A DNA stretch of 64,000 nt. It comes from Asterella californica. Taxonomy: Eukaryota > Streptophyta > Marchantiopsida > Marchantiales > Aytoniaceae. Numbering within the stretch: position 1 is the first letter of the stretch; every line of letters starts with the position of its first letter. The stretch covers positions 620,001 to 684,000 of the forward strand of contig JAYKYS010000005.1 in assembly GCA_036924285.1 (NCBI GenBank). The letters run 5' to 3'. Of the stretch, positions 56,051 to 64,000 are shown piece by piece. The notes under the pieces are model-generated. The model ran no database searches, was not told the DNA's origin, and was given only the letters and a program-made list of their open reading frames with translations. Position numbers and translations under genes: made by a program.

Positions 56051-58523
56051 TGTTATATATTTTGAGTCTTAGTATGTTGATAGTATGTTATCTATCTTGT
56101 TCAAGCACTCCTGCGCTTGTGCAAATGATATCATGCTTATCTATGTTATGAAAGTACATAACTTAGGGTTTCCATGCTGATAGAGGTTTAAGCTCATGGG
56201 TTGTACTTGTCGCCCATGCACGCTTTCTAGATTGGTTAAGTTATCTTTTAGGGTTACGTGTTATTTTACATGCCTTCGCGTGAAGTTTAAGAGTTACGCT
56301 GGCACTTTAGGGGCTGACGTGGTAGCCGTTGAGTGAAGTTGAGTTACCACATGGATTAGGGCACTAAAGGACAACCAAGTGGAGCTATGAACTCCCATTG
56401 GTCTATTTTTGTCTTTAGTTTAACTCTAAATTTAGAAACAGAGCTCTAAAGGAGAGTTCGAGCATTTGGTGGGGGGACTTCGAAATCTGAGTGCACAAGA
56501 GGGTAGAGCTCGTCATGCCAAGCACTTCCAGTGAAATTTTCGATCGATTTGAGTCAATAAAGACGAAGTTATGACCAATTGAAGTTCGAATTGTGCCAGA
56601 ATTGAATCACTTTTGTTGGATTTAGGGTTTTCAGTGTCACTTGCAGCAGATTTGAGGAAATTGCTTCAAAACTTCGAGGTTGTGTTCTCTGCCAGCAGGG
56701 TTACGATTTCCCAAAAAGTTTCGCATCGATTGAGTGACTGAGTAATTCAGGGCGGCCGCTGAAGCTGGAGGGGTCTGAAAAGCTCTTAATCTAGAGCAGC
56801 GACTTCAGAGGAGGAGATCTGGAGTTCTGTGTACATTCAGGAGTCCCAACTTCACAGGGATGTTCAGCACCCTGTAGACTTCAAATACTGTGAGAATATT
56901 TGAATTTGATCAAGCCAATCTTCTGTTCTAGGTTGAAATAGCCAGCTGGGTACCAGAAATTGCCGCAATTTTCTTACTCATAACTTTTCTGTCAACATCT
57001 CGGTGTCAGAATTTGATCTCAGGCTGAAACTTCGTGTGTGAGTTCAGTAGTACCTCATTTGCATGTAGGGGAAGTTTAGAAGTCTAAACCTTCATAGTTT
57101 TCTTCTCCGTGAGTGTCAAAGTTCACCGCCGGATCCTATTACTGCCAGTTATACCTGAATTTCGCTTTCAGAGTATATTACAAGATCTTACACACCTGTG
57201 TGAGTGTTTATAGCCCTCTTGTTACCTGAAAGCCAACCTCTTGAGTAAACAACCACAGCCAGAAGCCCGGCGCTTTCCTAGGTAGACGGATCACACTCCG
57301 ACAACGTTGTCGGGTTGAGAGTCTTCCTGGGAAGGGCGAACCTTCTGGCTGTGATATGAACTTGAAGGCTGTGTTCAATCTACTCAGAGAAGCGTTGGGC
57401 TTCAGGTTGTGGCTGGTTTACTCAAAGGATAGGCTTCAGGTCTCAAGTTGATACTGAAAAACACTCATATAAGTCTCTTGGCTCTTCTGATATGTTCAGG
57501 AAGTAAAGTTCAGACTTAACTTGCAATGATAAGATCAAATGGTGAACTTTGACACTCAGGATTGAGAAATATGTGAAGGTTCAGGCTTCAGAACTCCTCC
57601 TACATGTCAATAAGGTCCTACTGGATACACATGCGAAGTTTCAGCTTCAGATCAATTCAGAGCACTAAGATATGAGTAGAAACTTTCTCAGTAGAGAAAT
57701 TACGGCAATTTCTGGTACCCAGACAGCTGTTTCTACCTAGAACAAAGAATTGGCTCGATCACTTTGGGAAATTCTTACAGGATTTGCACTACACAGCTTG
57801 CTGAACACTCCTGTGAAGTTGGACCTCCTGATTCCACACAGAACTCCAGATCTTGCTCTCTGAAGTTGCTGTTCCAGATTGAGAGCTTTTCAGACCCCCT
57901 CTACTTCAGCGGCCGCCCTGAATTACTCAGTAACTCAAATCACTTGAAACTTTTTTGGTAGTCGTAGCCCGGCTGACAGTGAACGCAACCACGAAGGTTT
58001 GAAGCGATTTCCTCAATTCTGCTGCAATTGACACTCAAAAACCCAAAATCAACAAAAGTGATGCAGTTTTGGCACAATCCGAACTTCAATTGGGCATAAC
58101 TCCTTGTTTACTGATCCAAATCGATCAAGAATTTCACTGACAGTGCTTGGCTCGACGAGCTCTATCTCCCTATGCTCTCATATTTCGCAGTGTCCTCACC
58201 AATTTCTCGAAATCCACTCTAGAGCTCTGTTTCTAAACTTAGCGTTTTACAAAAGACAAAAATGGACCAATGGGAGTTCATAGCTCCATTTGGTTGTCAT
58301 TTTGTGCCTTAAACTACCTGGTAACTTATCTACACTCATAGGCAACCACGTCAAGCCCCCTAGAGTGCCAGCGTAAAACTTAAACTACCTAAAACGACAC
58401 GCAGCCCCGAAAATTAACTCAAATCAGCTAGAAAGCGTGCTTGGGCGACACGCAAATACAACCCATGAGCTTAAAACCCTATTAACATGATAATCAACCT
58501 ACTAAGACTCAAAATATATAACA
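56051..58523. repeat. 2.5-kb inverted repeat, arms about 1.2 kb
   Basis: Both outer ends read TGTTATATATTTTGAGTCTT inwards. Matching pairs include GCGGCCGC (56,752 and 57,909), CTCCCATTGGTC (about 56,393 and its complement near 58,270) and CACAGCCAGAAG (about 57,253 and 57,340). The axis is at 57,305/57,306 inside CCGACAACGTTGTCGG. Arms are roughly 80-85% alike by eye, with a small extra duplication in the right arm. No coding frame. It could be a foldback transposon, two head-to-head LTR-like copies, or a hairpin-RNA locus. Confidence 0.85.
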
Positions 58524-58588
58524 TCTTTCAAAAATAGACTTCTCTGAGATCTTAGCTTCACTCAGAGAGACTAACGCCTGACAGAAAA

Positions 58589-58618
58589 GTGAATCATTTA
58601 CTATGTGAAATGATTCAC
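58589..58618. repeat. Hairpin, 11-bp perfect arms
   Basis: GTGAATCATTT pairs with AAATGATTCAC across an 8-base loop, just outside the large inverted repeat. Confidence 0.7.
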
Positions 58619-58639
58619 ATCACGACAACGTGGACTTGT

Positions 58640-59110
58640 ATAGTGAAAACTAGTTGTAAAGAGATTTTTTCTCCATTTTGTACGTAAGGTAAAAGAAGTT
58701 GCACCCTAGCTTGGCAAGCTCGGCAGGAGCTAAGTTGGGGCCATGCTTGACAAGCTGCCCCTATAGAAATATCATCGTGAAGGGGTCAAAAAGTTCCAGA
58801 ATGCAGAGCTCGTCGAGGAGAGCGACTTCATGCTTCCGGTTTTGACAGAAAGTGTTCTAGGTAATAGTTAGTACAGGTTTTAGGTTGTAAAAGATGCGAA
58901 AGAGGAAAATCCGTCGATTCCAGCTCGTGACTCAAACTTATGATCTGACAGCGTGAGTGTGTAGGTGTTTAGGAGTACTATAGTTTTGACTCTTCATTCG
59001 TTAAAAACGGAGTTGTATAGAGAAGTTAGTGTAGAAAAAGCTAGTAAAAACTTTACAGAAAATTTTCTTCAGGAATAGGTATATGTATAGACTGTATTAT
59101 CTTTTAGAAC
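58640..59110. other. Spacer, nothing recognised
   Basis: No gene, repeat or RNA feature could be supported in this stretch. Confidence 0.5.
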
Positions 59111-59111
59111 G

Positions 59112-59192
59112 GAAACAGAGGCCATCCCAGTGATAGGGCGCCTGCCTAGGAGGAAAGTGATCTAAGGATCAATTCCCCTTGACCTTTGTTTC
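59112..59192 (+). repeat. tRNA-like segment, probably a SINE head or tRNA pseudogene
   Basis: CCCAGTGATAGGGCGCC resembles a D-arm/A-box and GGATCAATTCC (59,166-59,176) a B-box. GAAACAGAGG at the left pairs with CCTTTGTTTC at the right, with one G-U pair, forming a 10-bp acceptor-like stem, longer than the normal 7. The anticodon-like loop (GCCTAGG) is closed by only three pairs. No CCA and no T-run terminator follow closely, so a working tRNA is unlikely. A body up to about 59,390 would complete a SINE. Confidence 0.45.
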
Positions 59193-59394
59193 TTATTCTG
59201 GCATGTTGGTCTCCTGGAAGGAGGCCTATGTTAGATATGCAGCCACATCTTGCATATCTAGGGGCAGGAGACCAGTATCTCTCTTAATCGTGGGCTTCTT
59301 GACCAAAGACTCCACATGCCATCTTGAATATACCATGGGAGATACCTGGTGCGCATATCGGAGGGCTGTAAGCCTTGTGAGGCAGCCCAATAAG

Positions 59395-59989
59395 TGTTGA
59401 GGCTTCGGCTTACATTGGATGGCTTGTGGTATATTCAAGGTGACATCAAGATGACATCAAGAGCACGGGAAACTTTTATTAATCAAGCTAAGTAATCAAG
59501 AGGTCAGCTTAGAAAAGGAGACTGTGGACTTTTTATTTATCAAGGGATCAGCTTAGCAAAGAGGGATGTGAAACTTGTATTAATCAAGGGGTCAGCTTAG
59601 CTAGGTGCTGCTTTGATAAGTAGTTGTGCTTATAGAGACAGTAGGGGCAGCTTAGCTGGAGGCTTATCTTTTAGGTAAATCAACCTGTGGCAGTTTTCGA
59701 CGGGGACTTTTACAGAGAACTGACAAGAGCGAGAGGAGACACGCGCAGGAGAGAGAGGAGAGATTTTTGACTATTGAAGATTTGATGGTGGAGTTGACAC
59801 TGAAATAAAGTTTATTTGAGTCTTGAAAGACCTATCTGTGTATCTGAGTGTTTGATTTGTATTTGGTGGACGCAAGAGGCAGAATTTTGAATCTCATCGT
59901 CTGTAGCAGTCTATTTTCTTTTTTATTGTTCTCTTGATCAATCACAGTCAGGAGGTTCGTCCTCCCCAAGAAATACTCTCGTCACGACA
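59395..59989 (+). repeat. 5' LTR of element F
   Basis: 595 bp from TGTTGAGGCTTCGG to CTCGTCACGACA, with TG...CA ends, followed by a primer-binding-like site. A roughly 46-56-bp unit (ATTAATCAAGGGGTCAGCTTAG) is repeated three times between 59,466 and 59,605. The 3' LTR is not in the window. Confidence 0.6.
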
Positions 59990-59991
59990 TT

Positions 59992-60010
59992 TGGTGCTTC
60001 CACTGAGAGC
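59992..60010 (+). promoter_or_regulatory. Primer-binding site of element F
   Basis: TGGTGCTTCCACTGAGAGC follows the LTR by two bases. The form TTTGGTGCTT(T/C)CA(T/C)TGAGAGC is familiar next to plant LTRs; the tRNA is not assigned. Confidence 0.6.
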
Positions 60011-60034
60011 TATTGGGGTGATTGATTTGGAGAA

Positions 60035-61640
60035 TTGATCAGATTGAGTGAGAAAATCGATCACAGTGCTGCCGTACAAGCTGTGGCTGCTGCTCAAGGT
60101 GCTCATGTTCAAGGCACTCTTAGTCAGGATGGAATTGGCTCTCGAGGAGGACTTACGGTAGTCTCAACAGCAGCCGCACAGCCTGCTATAGACACATCTC
60201 AGATTCTTCAATCGTTGGCTGCCCTTATTCAGCAGCAACCTGCGATTGGAGGAGGTGAGCAGAAATCCACAAAGACGTTACAAGCAATTGTGAGTCGATG
60301 TGGACGATTTGATGGAAGAGACATTACTAAGTACCTACGGGAGTATGTGGGTGAGATGGAGCTGGTCAGGGCACCTGAAGTCGAGGTAATTCTGAGCTTT
60401 GAGTTGACTGTTGTCCTTAAATTGAGAGAGAATTTTACAAAGAAGACATCTAGGTGGATGGACTCTGTTTGAACGTGCACTGAGAGAAGAATTTCTAGAA
60501 GAGGATTTTGAAAGAGTCATCAGAAGAACTCTCATGGATTGGATAGAGCGTCCGCTTGGATGTTCCATGAGATTGAATGAGGTGATTCGTGAATTTGAGA
60601 AGAGGTACTCTCAGCTCTTTGGTTTAGAGAGGTTGACGTTGGATGCTAGGAAGACGGAGTTATTCTTAGGTGCTCTGGATGAGTTTACGGCAGACAGACT
60701 TTGTTTCATGTTAGCTGATCGTGGAGCTGAAGGGAGGGTTACATCAGATTGGAGAATAGTGGAAGAGACAGTATCTACTCTTGCTAGACAACGTCGTGGT
60801 AGGATGGCAGTGCAACTAGAGACCTTGTCAGAACAGAGAGTAGCTCCTCAGGTTCCAATAGTTCTTTCTATAATACCTCAGGCACCTATAGTGATTCCTC
60901 AAGCGCCTGCAGTACTTATCCTAACACAGAGAGGACCTAGACAACAACAGCGACCTGTTGAGAACCGAAATCAGAATAACCTCATTGAAGAGGTCACTCA
61001 ACAGTTGAGAGATTTGAGAGTTGAGATGGTTAATTTGAGGAGAGACCACCGACCAGTTGCACTAGGTGCTCGACCTGTAGGAGGAACCTTCACCAGGAGA
61101 TGTATTTGGTGCAACAGTCCGGATCATCACAGATGAGATTGTCAAGACTTAGCGGTTGCCTTGCGAGAGTGTGTAGTCAATTATCAGAACAACAGATTGC
61201 ATCTAACCGCCACTGGGCAACGTCTGAACACATATTTTGGAAGAGGAGGAATGAGGAGTTCATTTCCAGCATTTACTGTGCGAACACAACAGCGATGACT
61301 GCTGGTTCTGCAGAAGTTGATGTGTATACAAGGAGAGTTGAGAAGCGCTCTAATCCAACTATGGTTGAGCAAGCTACTGAGGTCTCAGCTGAAATGATGA
61401 AGAGAGGTGCAAAAAGCATTAGGGGGCTACTCGAATGGAGAAACCCAGTAGATGCAACTTCTATTCGAGCGCTTTTAGAAGCGAGTAGTGAACAAGATGC
61501 CATGGTGGAAGACAAAAGACGAAGGGATGCTTCCGACTTAGATGCAGGAGTACCAGATGACAGTGATCGTCGAAGGATTACGAGGAAGAGAGCAGTAGAA
61601 CCATCACCATCTGTACCAACTGGTAGGTTTTCTGCTGTAG
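60035..61640 (+). pseudogene. Broken gag of element F, D-like
   Basis: The first frame (60,035-60,472) carries TLQAIVSRCGRFDGRDITKY and EYVGEMELV. Near 60,450 it shifts to FERALREEFLEEDFERVIRR, EVIREFEKRYSQLFGLERLT and RKTELFLGALDE, and ends beyond the knuckle start CIWCNSPDHH at 61,136. A third frame (from about 61,170) continues the post-knuckle region (VDVYTRRVEKRSNPTMVEQA). Each block aligns with the gag of D, so the order is native but at least two frame changes break it. Near 61,640 it passes into LTR-like sequence. Confidence 0.85.
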
Positions 61641-61644
61641 CAAA

Positions 61645-62110
61645 AGAACTCTATATGATTTGTTTGGAGTCTCGTTGGCTTCAGGATAGTCAAATCTATC
61701 TACTAGAGAAGATGGATCTCAGATCGGACGATCCGTTTTGCAAGTGTACGTGGTTTTAAGCCACATGGAGGAGTTTTTGAAGGTTCAATCATCTACGGCC
61801 GAAAGTCTAGGTCTTCTTTGGTTCTTTGCTATGATTATCATCTTTTTTGGATTCGTTAGAGTTCTAGTTGGTTATGTATGGCTTATGGTAGCTAGTTTTA
61901 GCTAAGGGCTTGTACATGGGTGTTGTTTGGATCTGGGTTTGAATCGTGCGATACTGTTGTAAAGCTTTTTAGCAAATGGATATTTTCTTTACTTTGAACT
62001 AGGCATCGGTAGTTTTAGGTCTAGGTTAAGATTCAAAGACTTGTTTTAGGAGGTTGGATGCAGATTACACCACTCAGGTCTGTTTCTCAGTTTTGTGTTC
62101 ATAGAGAAAA
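61645..62110 (+). repeat. D-type LTR fragment inside element F
   Basis: The plus strand aligns with the minus strand of about 48,600-49,150 (5' LTR of D): GGAGTCTCGTTGG against GGAGTCTTGTTGG, GGAGGAGTTTTTGAAGGTTC, and TATGGCTTATGGTAGCTAG against TATGGCTTGTGGTAGCTAG. It lies between gag and later pieces, which is not a native position for an LTR. Confidence 0.8.
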
Positions 62111-62385
62111 TGAAACGGGTAAGCAAGATTGATCAATTTGATGAGAGGATATCTCACGGTATTTGAGACGTTCGACAACTGACGAATCCTCTTTCTTGCT
62201 GACTTAAAGACGTGAGTCACTCTGACAGACAAGTCAAGAGGTCTCTCTTGACTTAACTCTTGCAAGGAGTTCTACATCGACACGACCAAGAAAACGACAA
62301 ACATCAGTAGAAGAGTTGGTGGTAGAAATACAACAGCACGAGGAACAAGTGAAAAAGAACCAAAGAAGACACAACAATGTTACAC
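62111..62385. other. Spacer or decayed element sequence
   Basis: No recognisable feature. It may be degraded integrase sequence, since GPY-like and chromodomain remains follow. Confidence 0.4.
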
Positions 62386-62891
62386 GCACCATATAAAATA
62401 AGCATCGGCGACAAATGTAATTTCAACTGGACGAAGAAGTATAGTTTAGTACGAAAAACTTCATCCTTCTAGAGAGAATCCTGACGAAGTTCTCATCGAA
62501 GTTTGCAAGACCCTTTGTGATTATCAAGAACCCGTATGAAGATATCTAATCCTCCTCTCGAGTGGTAGTTACATCCGACATTCCATGTTTCTTTATTGAA
62601 GAAGTACTTCAACGATGATTTGCAGTCAGAGCGCAAATAAGTTCTCAACCTGATGTAGTGCAAGGCGAAGTAGAATACGAGATGGAGATCATTTTGCAAT
62701 CATGACTTAAATCCAACAGAACGGAGTACTTGATCAAATGGCGTGGATACCATTTTAAGGAAGCAACTTGGGTGCCGGTGGAATATCTCCACCATGCAAG
62801 TGATGTTTTGGACCTCTTCAAACAGCGACAAGGAAAACAAAGGTGTTACCAAGATGAGGACATCTTCTTCCAACGAGGAGTGAAGGAATGA
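62386..62891 (+). pseudogene. Integrase C-terminal remains with chromodomain
   Basis: Around 62,386-62,470 a frame reads PYKISIGDKCNFNW and TKKYSLVRKTSSF, like the module preceding GPY/F in chromoviruses. At 62,667-62,830 a frame reads EVEYEMEIILQS, a TGA at 62,703-62,705, then RTEYLIKWRGYHFKEATWVP and EYLHHASDVLDLF, a textbook chromodomain with its aromatic and W positions. The frame ends at TGA 62,889-62,891. Chromodomains on integrases steer insertion towards particular chromatin marks. The stop falls where Arg is frequent in the family, consistent with a CGA-to-TGA change. Confidence 0.85.
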
Positions 62892-63099
62892 TGAACCAGA
62901 CCAGTATCAACTTGAGACAATTTGGACCGATGGACTTTGTAGCTTTGATTTGTATTTTGTGGAAATAAAGAGTTTGTTTTTTGGAAACTGTCTAAGTGTA
63001 TATATGAGGAGATTACTGCATGTTTGCGGTTCTTTTTCTATCCGATGCAAAAGAGGGAGGGAAGAGATGCAGTTTGTTGGTGTAGACTTCCTCAGGAGG

Positions 63100-64000
63100 C
63101 AGAAGTCCATGCAAAATACAAATATGTACTGAAGAAGGTGAAGTCGGTACCAACTCAACTACCTGCTAACTCGCAACAGCAAGTACAGTTAATAGACACT
63201 GAACCCATATTGCGTGATCATAGACGAGTAGAGCATCAATTTACTGAGAAGACATTGAAGGAGCTTCATATAGGAGGAGGTGATTTCTTGACTAAGATTG
63301 AGAAGACAATTTTTGAGCAGATGATAACGAATCATGGTAGAGCATTTTCTTTTTCAGCAAAAGAGATAGGTTGTGTGGATCCAAAAATAATAGCGCATAT
63401 GGTTATATTCCTCATGTGCCTTAGGATCAAAAATCGATTCCAGTTCCTCGTGTCTGGTTACCTAAGCTCATTGAGTTATTCAGACAAAAAGATAGATGAG
63501 ATACTTAAGCCATCTATAGGACTATACTCTAGCAGGTGATTCATTGTATCCAAGAAGTCAAGAGCCTTGTGCTTCATTCAAGATCTACAACTTGCGAACA
63601 AAGTGACAATTTGTAACATTGCGACATGTCTTGTGATTGATGAGATAGTCGAGACATTTGCAGGGAGAACTATTTATTCGATAGGAGATCTATATTTCGG
63701 CTACGATCAATTTCAGTTGGCTATCATGCGTACATCTTTAAGATTGATGTAGATACGTACTCTTTCTCAAGGAGCGACGAACTCAGTAGCTCATATGCCA
63801 AATGCGATGCATAAGATATTATGGGAGTTTGTACTTTAGATTATGATCCCATTTCTTGATGATATTTCTATGAAAGGTTACGTTTGGAAGAAAAGGATGT
63901 TGTAGTGCTTGCAAATGGTTGTAGGAGATTTATTGCAAATCATATCAAAGATGTAGAGTGTATTTTGACACGTCTAGAGGAGGTACATCTCACTCTATCA
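63100..64000 (+). pseudogene. Broken D-like pol (RT part), runs off the window
   Basis: Plus-strand frames show HQFTEKTLKELHIGGG and KEIGCVDPKIIAHMVIFL (63,024-63,539), then FIQDLQLANKVTI and GRTIYSIGDLYFGYDQFQLA (63,567-63,752), then SQGATNSVAHM and PFLDDISMKGY in other frames up to 64,000. Each block aligns with RT of element D in the same order. Several stops and frame changes make it inactive. The rest lies beyond the window. Confidence 0.85.

Noticed and set aside
59112..59192. Functional tRNA gene
   Set aside because: Anticodon stem closes with three pairs only, the acceptor stem is too long, and no terminator follows.
1..64000. CRISPR array or bacterial operon structure
   Set aside because: No regular short direct repeats with unique spacers, no ribosome-binding sites, and the gene content is eukaryotic.

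Overview
The window is nuclear DNA of a land plant. The strongest sign is a spliced F-box/kelch gene at 26.95-28.57 kb that matches, nearly end to end, a plant-specific F-box/kelch family (Arabidopsis At1g22040-like, from memory). Most of the rest is nested LTR retrotransposons plus long AT-rich spacers. One retrotransposon lineage has reverse transcriptase and integrase blocks that I associate with elements common in fungi and seedless plants, so a bryophyte or lycophyte is my best guess; the sequence alone does not name a species.

Layout. 1-3.9 kb: end of a Ty3/gypsy element on the minus strand (family A/E), with decayed pol and an LTR running off the left edge. 3.9-8.2 kb: spacer without a supportable gene. 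8.2-9.9 kb: a probable three-exon minus-strand gene of unknown family, with a death-fold-like helical block and a degenerate Ser/Asn/Glu/Pro repeat. 9.9-25.6 kb: a strand-asymmetric CT/GA stretch, then about 13 kb of AT-rich spacer with small palindromes and decayed repeats. 25.6-28.6 kb: purine-rich leader and the F-box/kelch gene. 30-31 kb: a broken PIF/Harbinger transposase. 31.5-31.74 kb: a short copia-type LTR with an initiator-Met primer-binding site.

31.75-50.76 kb: a minus-strand Ty3/gypsy element (D) with very long LTRs. Its 3' LTR is split by a younger plus-strand Ty3/gypsy element (C, 33.56-42.34 kb) flanked by a GAGC target duplication. C is nearly intact: its LTRs differ at about 16 positions by hand count, almost all transitions, and its pol reading frame carries a single stop. 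D's LTRs contain a 157-bp tandem repeat whose copy number differs between the two LTRs.

50.76-55.93 kb: pieces of family A/E (gag, LTR, an inverted gag piece, pol) joined in non-native order and ending at a perfect 18-bp palindrome. 56.05-58.52 kb: a 2.5-kb near-symmetric inverted repeat. 59.1 kb: a tRNA-like, SINE-like segment. 59.4-64.0 kb: a decayed plus-strand element F (LTR, primer site, gag), interrupted by a D-type LTR fragment and a chromodomain fragment, followed by a D-like pol that runs off the right edge.

Only the F-box/kelch gene and the 8.2-9.9 kb gene look like host genes. The first would act as a substrate adaptor of an SCF ubiquitin ligase. The second has no function I can name.
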